Shown here: positions 1 to 13,686 of the stretch, piece by piece
Layout: each line of letters opens with the position of its first letter
How positions within the stretch are numbered: the stretch's first letter is position 1
Assembly (NCBI GenBank): GCA_002007465.1
Contig: LNAC01000018.1
Span: 1,871,374 to 1,935,373, forward strand
From: Ailurus styani
Lineage: Eukaryota > Chordata > Mammalia > Carnivora > Ailuridae
Direction of reading: 5' to 3'
DNA length: 64,000 nucleotides
Made by a program: the position numbers and the translations under genes
The notes under the pieces: model-generated
Databases searched by the model: none
The model's input: only the letters and a program-made list of their open reading frames with translations
What the model was told of the DNA's origin: nothing

Positions 1-638
1 CAAGAAAGGATGGCTGGAATGGTTTGGAGGTGGGTATTTCTGTTCTCCCACATGGAAAGCGAGAGCTGGCTGGGGTTGGGTATTTCCCTTCCCCCAGGTC
101 GGTTAGGCTCTGATAGTATCCCAGCAGGTTAGGTTCTGTTTGGCTACTTTCTCCTGAGGGCAGGTGTTAAGAACAGAGTGTTCTGGCGTATTTCAAAACG
201 ATCCTTTTCTGTCTACCCCTGCCAGAAGCACGAGAAGATTTCTCTCTGATGTTTACTGTGGAAATCTGGTCAAGCTCACTGTTGTAAGGGCACCCCTAAG
301 ACTGGGTCCCCCTGGAGTTTTAAATTCTGAGTTGTCTGCACTGAGCTTCCAGCAAGTCATCCATTACCCAGCTCGGGTTTTCCTGCCTGGCACTGGTTCC
401 CACAGCACTTTCCGCTCATGAGTCTCTGCTCCATGAAGTTGCTACTCTCTGTATTCCCCTGTCAGTCTCTGATCTCGGGGCAGCAGTTTGCCTTGTCCTC
501 GCCTCTCTAAGGGATCCTAGAAAGGTGTTGGTTTTTCAGTCTCTTCAGCTTTTTCCTTGTTGTTAGTTCAGTCTGGTGGCTTCCAGGCTGGTTACATGCA
601 GAACTAGAATCTGGAAATCCCACAGATTTTTTAAATCA
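1..638 (-). mobile_element. L1M 5'-UTR fragment
   Basis: Reads as the reverse complement of an old mammalian L1 5' UTR, with recognisable blocks such as GAAGATTTCTCTCTGATGT and GGGTCCCCCTGGAGTTTTAA. The element is interrupted at 639 by a younger L1 insertion and may resume after 1323. The + strand ORF at 164-421 is only the antisense reading of it. Confidence 0.6.
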
Positions 639-654
639 TCTCAGGGTGATTCTT
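639..654. repeat. Target-site duplication of L1, left
   Basis: TCTCAGGGTGATTCTT, identical to 1308-1323. It shows that the L1 between them arrived by target-primed reverse transcription. Confidence 0.9.
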
Positions 655-2160
<1,506 letters not shown>

Positions 2161-2164
2161 TCAG

Positions 2165-2310
2165 GGCCCTTTGTGGGCCAGGCCCTATGCGAAGGATTTG
2201 AGTATGTCCACGTATTAACTCCCTTGATTGTGAATACCGTCCTGCCGAAGAGCTATTACCATCCCGTTTTACCAGTGAGGAAGACTGAGCTCAGAAAAGG
2301 AAAGTAATTT
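2165..2310 (-). mobile_element. MIR-like fragment
   Basis: A degenerate antisense MIR: ATTACCATCCCGTTTTACCAGTGAGGAAGACTGAGCTC resembles the reverse of the MIR CTCAGTTTCCTCATCTGTAAAATGGG core. Confidence 0.5.
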
Positions 2311-2339
2311 CTCCAAGGGGGCAATTCTGAGGCCATGAA

Positions 2340-2510
2340 TAGGGCCATGTCAGACAGACCTGGGATCAAATCCCAACTACACTACTGACAGGCTGCACAA
2401 ACTTGGCAAGTCATCTACCTGATGTTCCATTTCCTCCTCTGTAGGACGGATTGTTCTAGAACTCAAACAGTGTGGAGGAAAGCAGCCAGTAATATATCTG
2501 AACACCATAA
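2340..2510 (+). mobile_element. MIR fragment
   Basis: The segment CAGACCTGGGATCAAATCCC...CTGCACAAACTTGGCAAGTCA...CCATTTCCTCCTCTGTAGGAC matches the order of the MIR core. Confidence 0.65.
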
Positions 2511-3070
2511 GCATTTCATAACTATGTCTGTCTGTCCATCTTTCCTTCCTTTCTTATTCTTTCCAGAAGGAGTAAGGTGGGTGATCAGATATTAGCTTTA
2601 AAAGGGAGCACTGCCCACCATTCCTTGAGACTACTTCTAGGTCTGGTCACTCACGGCTGGGTGCCACCACTTCTTTCCTAGGTGAATAATCAAGCCCTTA
2701 AGCATAACTTTACCTAGAATAAATATAAAGATGGGTATTAGGAGAATTCCCAGGTGGTAAATGCACAAAGATAATGAAACCATTTTACCAAGGGAGGAAT
2801 GTTTTCCCAGGAAATCCACAGTTCCTCAAGGGTCCGGCAGGGTTTGAATGCCCACGGGCTGGAGGTGAGGCGTCTTCACCAGTGTTCTGCTCATGTACAC
2901 CCTAAAAGAATTTTACACTTTTTAAAAGTTGATCTCATGTTATTTCCTGCACACCATAGGAATTTACATTTTTTAAAAAAAGGTTCACATCATTCTTTAA
3001 ATGTACCCAATGGAAAATAAGTACTACGCAATTTGATTCCCATTCCTGTCCATTTAAAACGTACATGCAT

Positions 3071-3252
3071 GGGCACCTAGGTGGCTCAGTTGGCTAAGGG
3101 TCCAACTCTTGGTTTCAGCTCAGGCGTTGAACGAGGCTTTGGACTCGGCTTTGGGCATAGAGCCTGCTTAAGATTCTCTCTCTTCTTCTGCCCCTCCCCA
3201 CCCCTGCTGGCTCTTGTTCATTCTCTCTCTTAAAAAAAATTTTTTTTTAATT
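3071..3252 (+). mobile_element. CAN-SINE (older subfamily)
   Basis: Head GGGCACCTAGGTGGCTCAGTTGG, pyrimidine-rich middle and A/T tail, as in all copies of this tRNA-Lys-derived family. Flanked by AAAACGTACATG and AAAATGTACATG, a slightly diverged target duplication. Confidence 0.9.
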
Positions 3253-3536
3253 AAAATGTACATGAACTAACTCATCCTTAACAGCCATTCTACATCATTC
3301 TTTTTTCTCCTTTACTTTTACATAAAAAATATATCTTTACATATATCTTTATATTTCACCCAAAGGTTTTTTTTATTGATTCCCCTATCATCTTTATCTG
3401 CAACTAAAATACGGGAAAATTGATTGTCATTTTTTAATTTCATGTGACCATGAAGATCTAAATGTTCAAAAAAAAGGTCTAGTTGTTATCATTGCAATTA
3501 TTATTGGTATAAAATTAACTAAATCATAATTATAAG

Positions 3537-3701
3537 TTTTTTTAAGATTTTATTTATTTACTTGAGAGGTAGCACAGAGGGAGAGGGAGAAGCAGACTGC
3601 CTGCTTAGCAGGGAGCCTGATGCAGGGCTTGATCCCAGGACCCTGAGATCATGACCTGAACCGAAGGCAGATGCTTAACCAACTGAACCACCCAGGTGCC
3701 C
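3537..3701 (-). mobile_element. CAN-SINE
   Basis: Antisense copy, from the T-rich tail TTTTTTTAAGATTTTATTTA to the head complement CTGAACCACCCAGGTGCCC. Confidence 0.93.
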
Positions 3702-4420
3702 TTAATTTTTTGCATGACTTAAACATAAAATTTTGAATTACATTAAATATATTATATTTAAATTATATTGTGTTTGTATTTCTTAATGAAATGGCTGGGG
3801 CTTTTGTTTTTCAGTTACTTCATATATCTGTGATAAATACTATTGATTGTTTGAATGAGGCAGGATTCACCATAAATTCTATTTCTGTTTTCACTTCTCT
3901 GTATGTAAATAACTGGAAAGCCTGTTTACATATATCAGTGGGTAGAAATGGAAGGAAGTTTGTTATGTAATTTCATTCAACTTTTTCAATGTTCTTGGGT
4001 TATATGCCCCCAAATCCCATAATTATCTGTCATGTTATGCTCTTAACACACATATGTCTAACCAATGATAAACAAAAGCCTTGCTTTCTATTGATGGTGT
4101 CTTGATTAATATTAATAATTCACATTTCAGAGTACTCTTTGGTGCTCCAGAGGCACAAAGAACTATGGGGAGTGAAATGGGTGAACGAGATGCCCTTTTT
4201 ATAAAGGGAGAGAAGCAGAATTACAAAGGGAGTTGAAAGGAGACTCTTCATGATGCCTGGGCTAGAGACACATCATCAGGCAGCTATAGGGGCTTCCTAT
4301 AGCCTGTGTGACAAGCTGGGTTTACAACGTGGGCTTGCAATATGTACAGCAAAAGTGGACAGAAATGGTCTTATAGTATATGTAAAGCACAAGTGGACAG
4401 ACTTATAAGGATAAATAGAC
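3702..4420. other. AT-rich, no gene seen
   Basis: AT-rich sequence; the 66-aa frame at 3770-3970 has no recognisable domain. The right part may belong to the L1 that follows. Confidence 0.4.
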
Positions 4421-5410
4421 AAACCTATAATTACAATGAAATATTCTAATACACTCATCTCAGTAATGAGCAAGACAAGCAGACAAAAAAATCAGTAAGA
4501 AATACAGATTTGAACAGCACGAATAAAACACTTGACGTAACGCACACACATAGACCTGCAACAACTCTCTGCAAAATGTACATTCTTCACATTGCACTTG
4601 GAATATTTACAAAAACTGACTGTACAATAGTTCACAAATCAAATCTCTACAATTTCAGAGGATTGGCTATAATGCAATTAAAATAAAAATTAATAATAAA
4701 AACATAATGGAAAATCCATTTTTCCCAGTGACGTATTGAGAGAAGAAACATAGTTGAAGACTTCAGAGACGTCAAAACTATAACTTCTTCCCATTGGATC
4801 ATATTGGATCCCATTGGGTCATACTAGGATTCCAAGGTTTCTGTCCACTTAGAGTTCCAGAATTCTTGAGTAATCCTTGATCCAAATCAGTAGGAAAAGG
4901 AAAACTCAGTAGAGAGATGGGCAAAGTCTTGAGGAAGCATTTCTTAAAAGAAATCCAAAAGCCAATAAACATATAGAAAGATTCCACATGAAGAAAATGC
5001 AAAGTAAAGCCACAATAAGATACCACGAACTCTGGTCAGAGTGGCAAAAATTTTATTATCTGTCAACATCAATTGGAGAAGGCTCCTACATTGCTGGGGG
5101 GGAAGGAGAATTGGAGTGACCACTTCAAAACCCAGTTTAACACTGTCTAGTAAACTTGAAGTTACCCATAACCAATGACTTTACTATGCCAGCCCCAGAC
5201 CAACTCATGTACGCGTGCTGCTGGAGACACACATAAGGATCTTCTCAGCAACATTGTTCACAGTTGCCCCATTCTACAAACAATCAGATGTCCATAACCA
5301 GTAGAAGAGGTAAAAAAAAAATTGTAGTACAACAAATTATAAAATGCTGTGCTATATTCAAATCTGTGAATGATGCGTCTTATAAACACAAAGTTAAAAT
5401 GAATCAAATT
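4420..5410 (+). mobile_element. Old L1M ORF2 fragment
   Basis: Sense-strand L1 ORF2 C-terminal traces: AAAGCCACAATAAGATACCA, then a GGAGAAGGCTCCTACATTGCTGG block and AACATTGTTCACAGTTGCCCC (compare CAATAGCC). Many indels and stops. Confidence 0.65.
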
Positions 5411-5499
5411 ACTTTTCTATAAACTGTGTAGAACCTAACATGCATACAGAAAAGTACACAAACTTTCATTGTACCATATCCAAGAGTCTGTTTTATTTT

Positions 5500-5600
5500 T
5501 GAAACCCACTAGATGATGAGTTTCTTTAGAGCAGGGATAACTATGTCTTTTATTGTTCATGTCCTGAACACAATGTTTGGCCAGGGGATAAGCCTTATAG
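5500..5600 (+). mobile_element. L2/MIR-like 3' fragment
   Basis: GATGAGTTTCTTTAGAGCAGGG and CCTGAACACAATGTTTGGCCAGG resemble the L2 3' end (AGCAGGGACTGTGTCT...CAGTGCCTGGCAC). Confidence 0.45.
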
Positions 5601-6560
5601 AGTTTGGTAAGTGAGATACAGAACTCTTTGAATGGGTGTCACCAAATCAAAAAGATGATCTTTGGTAGAGGGGACTTTTCTGTGGCTGCGTTTTATTTTT
5701 ATAGATTTAATAAGAATCCCTTATATTTTCATTGTCTTTTGTCTTTACTAATACCTTTCACTCCTTCTGTCTCATCTCATTCCCATAACAATCCTAAAGG
5801 TAGAACAAGCATGTATTATGTACCCCTCAGTCACAGTTGTGGAACCTGAGTGTCAAAAAAGCTAAAAGTCTTGACCAGGCAGCAGGATACTAGATGGGCT
5901 GAGACAAGGATGCCTAGGTGTCCTTTGCCTCTTAACACAGCATTCTCTCTCCTACATGACACTGAACTGGTCAACTAGACTCCTCAGCCTGCAAGGAGCT
6001 TCTTCCAACTCCAACATCCTATGATGCTTTGGAGTCACAGACTCCACAAAGAGGGGAGAGCGGCCTATTTGGGACCAGAGGAAGGCAAATGAAGCAGGGA
6101 TGGTACATAGCAGTCCTTGATTAAATTGCACTCATGGGCTTGGGAAAACCTCCTTGGCGCTCTTCTTTTTAGTGTCAATGTGCCGTATTTTTCTGAACAA
6201 AATTTTTGACATTTTATTTTTTGAGCAAAAGTGCATGAATAAGATACAGTTTATTATAGATATATTATACCTTAATAAATTTGATTTTTTAAAAAAATAG
6301 ATACCACTGGTGTGGGTGGCTCATAGAGTCTGGAGCCCTCTCATGGGCTCAACAATAGCCACACGATTGCAGACTTGAACTCCAAGGCAAGAGCCATGAG
6401 ATGAGGATTTTTTATATTACCCCTGAGGACACAAGAAATATCTGAACAACTGGAAATTTGCCACATGTGTGAGAAGGATCGAGTAATATGTCAAAGATGT
6501 GAATTTTCCTTAGGTTAACATGAGATTTTTTTTGGTCTGTATATTGTATCTGGAGAGACT
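5601..6560. other. No gene seen
   Basis: Unremarkable DNA. An A/T-rich stretch lies at 6195-6300. No exon recognised. Confidence 0.4.
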
Positions 6561-6567
6561 GGTTCTA

Positions 6568-6668
6568 ATTTTTTTTTTAATTTTTTTTAAGTAGGGTCCA
6601 TCCCCAACGTGGGGCCTGAACTCACAACTTTGAGATCGAGAGTAGATGGAGTCAGCCAGGAGCCCCTC
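6568..6668 (-). mobile_element. Short old CAN-SINE
   Basis: Antisense copy of the short subfamily without a pyrimidine-rich middle: GTAGGGTCCATCCCCAACGTGGGGCC to AGCCAGGAGCCCCTCC. Confidence 0.8.
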
Positions 6669-6983
6669 CAATTTTTTAACAGAGAGACAACAAAGAAGCA
6701 ATAATATTTAGGAGAATTCTGATAAAGAATAATCAGTGGGGGAAAGATATGTGATTTCACAAGTGGTATTTGCAACATCTGGGTAACCATCTGGGAAAAA
6801 TAAAGTTACCACCCATGTCTCACAACTTGCATAAGGACAAACAGAAAATGGACTAAAATTTATGTATAAAAAGAGACCATAAAAGTACTAGAATAAATAA
6901 GCGTGGAAAAAAATCTCAATATTAAGAAGTGAAGAATCCCTTTCTATGACAAAAATCCAGAAACCATGCAAAAGGAAGAAAAA

Positions 6984-6985
<2 letters not shown>

Positions 6986-7038
<53 letters not shown>
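6986..7038. repeat. (AC)n microsatellite
   Basis: About 26 uninterrupted CA units within the L1. Probably length-variable between individuals. Confidence 0.97.
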
Positions 7039-7620
7039 ATACAATACTGTGAGAAAAATCAGAAGACAAATGCCAGAAATACTCAAAGTGCATCCTAAGG
7101 GACATACAAATCACTAAGAAAACAGATAACTCAATAGAAAAATGGGTAAAGCATTTGAATGAACGGTTTACTGAAAAGAGAGAAAAATGCATCTTGGACC
7201 TATGACAACATGCTCAGCTTCACTCTTATTAAGGAAAAACAAATGGAAAGCCCACTAAGATACCATTTTTAATCTAAGAGGCTAGCAGAACTCAAGGAGA
7301 TTAATAACACACAAGGATGCCAACGATTCAAAAATGTAAGGCCTCTCACCCAATCCTTGCGGAACTAAAAATTGGTACATTTGTGGTAGGCAATCTGGCA
7401 GTATCTATCAAAGCTATGAATATCCCTTTGACCTAAGATTTTCTTCTCAGAATGAATCCTACAGATATTCTCACACGTGGGAATTACATTGTATCAGGTT
7501 ATTCTGCGTCACATTGTGTTATCAGAAGATGGGAAAACATCTAGGTATCCATTAGTAGGTGGCTGGTTAAACAAGGCATCCAGTGGAAAATCATGCAATG
7601 GTTAAAAATAAGAGCAAAAT

Positions 7621-7768
7621 GGGCGCCTGGGTGGCTCAGTGGGTTAAAGCTTCTGCCTTCGGCTCAGGTCATGACTTCAGGGTCCTGGGATCGAGGCCCG
7701 CATCAGGCTCCCTGCTCAGCTGGGAGCCTGCTTCCTCCTCTCTCTCTGCCTGCCTGTCTGCCTACTTG

Positions 7769-7817
<49 letters not shown>

Positions 7818-7843
7818 AAATAAATAAATAAAATCTTTAAAAA
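7621..7843 (+). mobile_element. Young CAN-SINE with long (CT)n
   Basis: Near-intact GGGCGCCTGGGTGGCTCAG head with the GGGTTAAAGC feature. The (CT)n middle has expanded to about 20 units (7772-7814), followed by (AAAT)n and a poly-A tail. A perfect 15-bp target duplication AAAAATAAGAGCAAA lies at 7604-7618 and 7844-7858. Confidence 0.97.
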
Positions 7844-8165
7844 AAAAATAAGAGCAAAGCTCCTAATGTACCAATATGAAGACATCTTCAAGATAAATCA
7901 GGCGAAAAAAGTGCAAGGCCATGTATACAGTATTCTTTATTAATGTGCGATGGGTAGAAAGAGAAATATGTGTTTGTAGAATGACACATAGACATCTGTA
8001 TATAAAGAGATAGTACAAGAATCTGACAGCAATGGCTGCCTCTGCACGGAAGGACTGACTGAAGGGTGGAAGGCAGGGACTTGTCTCTGTAAATAACCTT
8101 TCCTTGCTTTTGAATTCTGGAATATATCAGGGTATTACCTGTTCATAAACATTTAGATACATAAA

Positions 8166-8687
8166 AACAAATACAAGAGAACTCAGGGAGTTAGTGGACA
8201 GAGCCGAATTCACCAAAGGCCCAAGCAGTAGCCTCCACATTAGACTGACGCTTGGTGGCAGATCACAGAGGGTCCTGGGCCAGGCTCGGGTTGGAGGGGG
8301 CTCTCCTGGTGAGTGGTTGAATGTTCCTGATCTGCCACCAGGTCCCCCACCCCCTAGCGGAGAAGCCACAGCTCACCGCCCCTGCCATCCACAAAACAGG
8401 AAGCTGTGGGCCCGGCCACCCCTCTGTCCACAGCACCAGCTACAATGAGGAGTGGGAGGCTCCCAGGGAAGCCTCCTGACATGCAGATGGGCCCCTTCCT
8501 GTCCAGCGCTCTGGGATTCTCCCGTGTAACAACCGCCTTCATTAACGTTCTGCATGGAGGACTGCCCTTCTGGACTTTACCAGCCTCTGTCATGATAGCC
8601 TCTATTATACCTCCTTCCCTGCTAAGGACACGCATAGGGGAGGCCAGTTTCTTTTTCGTGGTGAGAACATTTAAGATCTACTGTTAG
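8166..8687. other. Moderately GC-rich, no gene seen
   Basis: Frames are open on both strands but show no recognisable protein and no paired splice signals. Treated as non-coding. Confidence 0.4.
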
Positions 8688-8887
8688 GGGGCGCCTGGGT
8701 GGCTCAGTGGGTTAAAGCCTCTGCCTTCAGCTCAGGTCATGATCTCAGGGTCCTGGAATCGAGTCCCGCATCAGGCTTCCTGCTCGACGGGGAGCCTGCT
8801 TCCTCCTCTTTCTCTGTCTTCCTCTCTGCCTACTTGTAATCTCTCTCTCTCTGTCAAGTAAATAAGTAAAATCTTAAAAAAAAAAAA
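8688..8887 (+). mobile_element. Young CAN-SINE
   Basis: Full-length copy with a perfect 15-bp target duplication AAGATCTACTGTTAG (8673-8687 and 8888-8902). Confidence 0.97.
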
Positions 8888-8902
8888 AAGATCTACTGTT
8901 AG

Positions 8903-9553
8903 CCTCCTCCCAGCTGCACCCCTGCAACGGTTTCCGAGGGGCTGACTCTTTGTGGGGCTCCAGCCCACCCAATTATCGAGCCGACTCCCGATGACCCAGT
9001 CTCACGGGCTCTCTCAGTCAGGAGAGATGCAGAACTGCCTCAGTTTACTCCCTTCAGGAGACAGAAAATCAGATCAGCTCTCGGGATAACCCTGGCCTGA
9101 CTCATGAGTCCAGCAGAGCTGCTACAGAACATGTTTCCAAAATCACAAACGCTGCCCCCTCCACTGGAAACCAGTGGCATCCATCTGCAGATGCGGCCAA
9201 CAGATCTTAGTCCTTAGATTTCACCTACGTCACCTGGCCCTAAATTCATTTTTTTCCCTTTTACTGTTGAATTTCAGATGTACAGAATTTGATTAGTGAT
9301 AATGCTTAGTTACTACGGCACCGGTATCATCAGTCCATTCATGGCCCTTTTATTGTATTTATTCACCCCTTCATGTAGCAACTAGAATTTCACCAGTAAT
9401 TTCTAGCTACCTAGAAGCTCCTTTCCTATTTGCCCCCTCCTTTTCCCATACCGGGTAACTCTTATTCTCAACTATATGTTTATCATCCCTTTGCATTTTG
9501 AATAGACTATCACATAAATATGTATGTCTATTCTCTCTCTCTCTATATATATA

Positions 9554-9598
<45 letters not shown>

Positions 9599-10368
9599 GA
9601 GTAAAGTAATATTTATTTAGTTGTTAACCACAGTGAAAATTAAATGGGTGGGAATTTCTCTGTGGTGAACCTTGAACTCAAGAGAACTAAGTTGTCATAA
9701 ATGCAATGTGAACGCTTTCTTGTTTCAACCCCAAAATAAAATTTGTTATGAGCGTGAATTTTAATCAAAATTATGAGGGATCTGTCTTTATCTACTTAAA
9801 TGCACCTGTCTGTGCTCCTTTTTTCCATCCCTCCATTCCCACACCTGATCAAAAAACTTAAAATCCTCTTAAAATCCTAAAGAGCCTCCCACTAACTACA
9901 TCCTTAACAAGGAAATCTAGTATCAATCACTTACTCCTTGTTGTAAATTTAATTTGTGGGCTTGGGCTATCTCTCTCAAGGTTATTTGCATTTTAAATAT
10001 CTCCATTTGAGAAATGAAAGGGATTTGTGTTCTGTTAAAACACATTCCAACAAGGAGATACAAGAGATATTTTAAGAGAATCAAAATTTCCCTTCCACAG
10101 GAATATGACTCTTATAAAAAAAATACAATGTGGGGAAACTAGTAGAACCTTATATACTAGGAAGTATACCTCAGTAAGATCTCTTAGGCATGCTTGGGCC
10201 ACCTTACATTACATTAAAAAAATTTTTTTCAACCTCAACTACACAAAATTGAGATAATTCCTCTTCTTAATTCATGGCACACTCCTCACATTGTTCTAGC
10301 CCCTCTTTTGTTTCATTTTTTTACTTCTTTAGCTCCTCTTCAATTCCCTTTCCCCCTTATACAACCAA
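8903..10368. other. No gene seen
   Basis: Includes the (AT/GT)n tract described separately. The rest is ordinary AT-rich DNA with no recognised exon. Confidence 0.4.
9532..9595. repeat. Compound (CT)n(AT)n(GT)n(AT)n microsatellite
   Basis: TCTCTCTCTC passes to TATATATA, then GTGTGTGTGT, then about 16 TA units. Alternating purine-pyrimidine DNA of this kind readily unwinds. Confidence 0.95.
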
Positions 10369-10569
10369 TTTTTTTTTTAGATTTATTTATTTTAGAGAAT
10401 GGGGAAGGGACAGAGGGAGAGGGAGAAAAAGAATCCTCAAGCAGACTTCCCACTGAGCACAAGCAGAGGGAGAAGGAGGCTCCCCGATGTGGTGCTGGAT
10501 CCCAGGCCCCTGGGATCATGACCTGAGCTGAAGGCAGACACTAAACCGACTGAGCCACCCAGGTGTCCC
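10369..10569 (-). mobile_element. CAN-SINE
   Basis: Antisense copy ending in CTGAGCCACCCAGGTGTCC. It sits at the left edge of an L1M block. Confidence 0.93.
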
Positions 10570-10700
10570 TCTCCTTCATTTTTGAAGGAGAACTTTGCTG
10601 GATAGAGTACTCTTGACTAGCTTTTTCTTTTCGGCCCTTTGAATGTATCACCCCACTCTCTCCTGGCCAGTAAGTTTTCTGTTAAGAAGTGCACTGATAG

Positions 10701-10910
10701 GAGCCCACGGATGGCTCAGTTGGTTGAATGTCTGACTCTTGATTTCAGCTCAGTTCATGATCTCAAGGTGGTGGGATCAAGCCCCACATTGGGATCCACA
10801 CTGCATGAGATTCTCTCTCTCCCTCTCCTTCTGCCCTTTCCCCACCCCCACTCACACACAAGCATGTGTGCACACTCTCTCTCAAAATATTTTTTAAAAA
10901 AATAAAAAAA
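10701..10910 (+). mobile_element. CAN-SINE (older)
   Basis: Diverged head GAGCCCACGGATGGCTCAG. CACTGATAG lies on both sides (10692-10700 and after 10916) as target duplication within the L1M. Confidence 0.9.
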
Positions 10911-12028
10911 TGAATCCACTGATAGCCTTATGGAGTTCCTCTATAAGTTACAAGATCCCCTTCTTTGGCATCTTTTAAGGTGGTTTATCTGTCTTTGATT
11001 TTTGACAGTTTTGTTGTGATGTGACTTGAAGAGGATTTCTTTAAGCTGAGTTTGTTTGGTGGCCTTTGAGCTTCATGAACTTGGATATCAAAATCTCTCC
11101 CCAGATTTGGGAATTCTCAGCCACTCTTTCTTTAAATAAGTTTTATGCCCTCTTCTCTCTCTCTTTTCCTTCTGGAACTTAAAAAATTTGCAAATTATTT
11201 CTTCTGATGGAATCCATGAGTTACATGGGTTTTCTTCACTATCTTTTTTTTTCTTTGTTTTCCTATGATTGAATAACTTCAAAGTTCCCAACTTCTAACT
11301 CACAGATTCTTTTTCTGATTAATCCTTTCTCTTGGTGATGCTGTCTATTGCTTTTTTTTTTTTTCCATTTCCTTCATTGTAATCTTCAGCTCCAGAATTT
11401 GTTTGGTTCTTTGTTATGATTTTTATTTCTTTGTTAAACTTCCCATTTGTCTCATATATTATTTTCCTGATTTCATTTAATTGGTTTCTGTGCTTTCTTA
11501 CAACTGATTGAGTCTCCTTAAAACGTTATTTTAAATTCTTTATCAGTTAAATCACCGATATCTTTATCTTTGGGAATGGTTACGGAAGGTTATTGTGATC
11601 CTTTGGTGGTGTCACGCTTCCTTAATTTTTCATGTTCCTTGAAGCTTTGCATGGCTGTCTTCACATTTGAATAAGGGGCCACCTCCTCCAATCTTCATTA
11701 ACTGCCTTTGGGAGAGAAATACCTTCCACCAACCCCTGCTAGGGATTTTGAAGCTTTCTCAGAACTTCCGTGCATACTACCTGCTCTATGTTTCTTGCCC
11801 CCTCTTGTGGCAGAATTCTTAAGCTTGTATGCCTTCTCTCTATTCTGAAATGCACCAGGCCGAGCTCTGATAGCCTCTCTTTTGTTTTCCCAAAGGTGGT
11901 GCTAAAGCTCAAGTTTGTAGTCTCTCCTTGGCCTGGAGATTGGGGCTGGCTTTCTGCACATGTTTGCTAAACTGTCTGCCAAACCTTGTTCTCGCTGCCA
12001 CCAGCAGGAGGACACGGGAGCTGGCCAT

Positions 12029-12029
<1 letters not shown>

Positions 12030-12080
<51 letters not shown>
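12030..12080. repeat. (TG)n microsatellite
   Basis: About 25 TG units inside the L1M 5' region. Confidence 0.97.
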
Positions 12081-12081
<1 letters not shown>

Positions 12082-13015
12082 TATACAGAGTGCTCTGGGT
12101 GCCCATGGGTCAGCTGGGAGATTGGAGGGCAAGGTTTCCACCGTGGCTTGCATGCAGGCTTCAGGAAGGAGTGGGCAACACAGTAAGATCCACATCCTTT
12201 AATGCCCTAAGAGGTCATATCTGCTGTTCTTTGAGCCTCTTCTTGCCCACCTGCCAGGCCATGCAACTCATGATTCAGTATGCTGGATGTGGTGAGAAAT
12301 GAGCTTCTTTGGGAGCCTCCCACACAGCTGGGGAAGGCAGGTGCTCATTCTTAGGTTCTCTCTTTTCCCCATGAGAAAAATCACAGGTCAAGAGGATCTC
12401 TCTTGGCCCTAAGTTGTCACCTTGAGGCAGGGATGATGCAGGTAAAGTCAAACCATTCTTCTTGCCTTCTCCAATGCATCCAAACTCATGCATATGTATT
12501 TTTTGCTTTAGCAGTGTGCTGGAAATTCTCCACTAGAAACCTGGACATCCATCTATGGGAGATTGTCTCAGAGGTTTCCATATCATGGTCAAGGAGGACT
12601 GGAGCCAGTTCACGGACACTTGCAGGATCAACAGCTGGGACCAAGGTCTGTGTGTCTGTTACCTGATGCACAGATAGGCAAGACTCCTCCCATGCCCCTT
12701 AGTGTATGGTGCTGGATCCCACAGGCTCCACAAAGGCACTTTTGTCCATGGGTGGATGCCACATATTTGTTGGGGGAGGGGACACAGACGAGGTTCATCT
12801 TATTCAGCCATGATGCTGATGTCATAGTGGTGTTGCAAAACCTATTTTTATTCCTTATTATGTTAATAAAAGTTATCCACATTGTTGGTGTTACCATGAT
12901 ACATTCATTTTCTTCGTTTTTGGTGTTTTCAAAGTTACTGAGGATTCTAAGAGTTGGTTTTTGTTTTTTTTATGAAAGTTGTATCTATTGATACCGTATT
13001 AGAAATAAAATTTGT

Positions 13016-13216
13016 CAGGGCGCCCGTGGTTCAGTCATAAAGCGTCTGCCTTTGGCTCAGTTCATGATCCCAGGGTCCTGGGCTCAAGCCCTGCATTGGG
13101 CTCCCTGCTGAGCGGGGAGCCTGCTTCTCCTCTCCCACTCCCCCTGCTTGTATCCCCTCTCTCTCTGTCTCTCTCTCTCTCTGTGTCAAATAAATAAATA
13201 AAATCTTAAAAAAAAA
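13016..13216 (+). mobile_element. CAN-SINE
   Basis: Head GGGCGCCCGTGGTTCAG; 15-bp target duplication AGAAATAAAATTTGT at 13001-13015 and 13217-13231. Confidence 0.96.
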
Positions 13217-13686
13217 AGAAATAAAATTTGTGAATTTAAAAATATTTATTAATTGACTTTAGGATAACAATAACAACCCATGGCATACTACCACAAACGG
13301 CATATTTTATGAAAAATAGCTAAATTTTCAAAAACAACAAAAAAGGTAGTGAGAAAGCTAAACCCTTATTTAATTTTCATAAATCTCCTCAAGGTGTGGC
13401 CTAATAGAGGACAGCCAGGTTCTTATACCTGCTTTGGCATTTAATTTGTTGTGATATGTTATTTGGGAGAAATATTTGAAGATAATCTGATTTCATATAG
13501 ATTTGTAATTGGAAAAAAATGAATATTTCAGTAGCCTTTTCAGATCCTTGTGGTTGGTTTTTTAGGTTAGTCACAATGCAGAATCTGAAACCATAACAAT
13601 AAATTTTTAGTATGCCATTAACACTGAAATTCATTGGTCCATCTTGCAATTTGAATGGGTTTTTACCCATGCACTATTTTGTAATA

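Larger units (their letters stand above)
6700..8165 (+). mobile_element. Old L1M (ORF2 end and 3' UTR), split by a SINE
   Basis: Sense L1 traces include AAGTACTAGAATAAATAAGCG, AACAGATAACTCAATAGAAAAATGGG and GGGAAAACATCTAGGTATCCATTAGTAGG. A (CA)n tract (6986-7038) and the CAN-SINE at 7621-7843 interrupt it. Confidence 0.7.
10570..12840 (-). mobile_element. L1M 5' region (5' UTR and upstream ORF1 side)
   Basis: A long antisense L1 5' region. The L1 start is at the right: TTATTCAGCCATGATGCTGA is the complement of an AGCAT-ATGGCTGAATAA leader. Recognisable blocks run leftward, such as GGCACTTTTGTCCATGG, CAGCTCCAGAATTTGTTTGG and GACAGTTTTGTTGTGATGTG. A SINE (10701-10910) and a (TG)n tract interrupt it. 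The frames here, including the 124-aa and 142-aa ones, are antisense repeat readings. Confidence 0.7.

Noticed and set aside
7703..7891. Glu/Arg-repeat frame and similar short frames within SINEs
   Set aside because: Translations of the (CT)n middle and AAATAAAT tail of CAN-SINEs.
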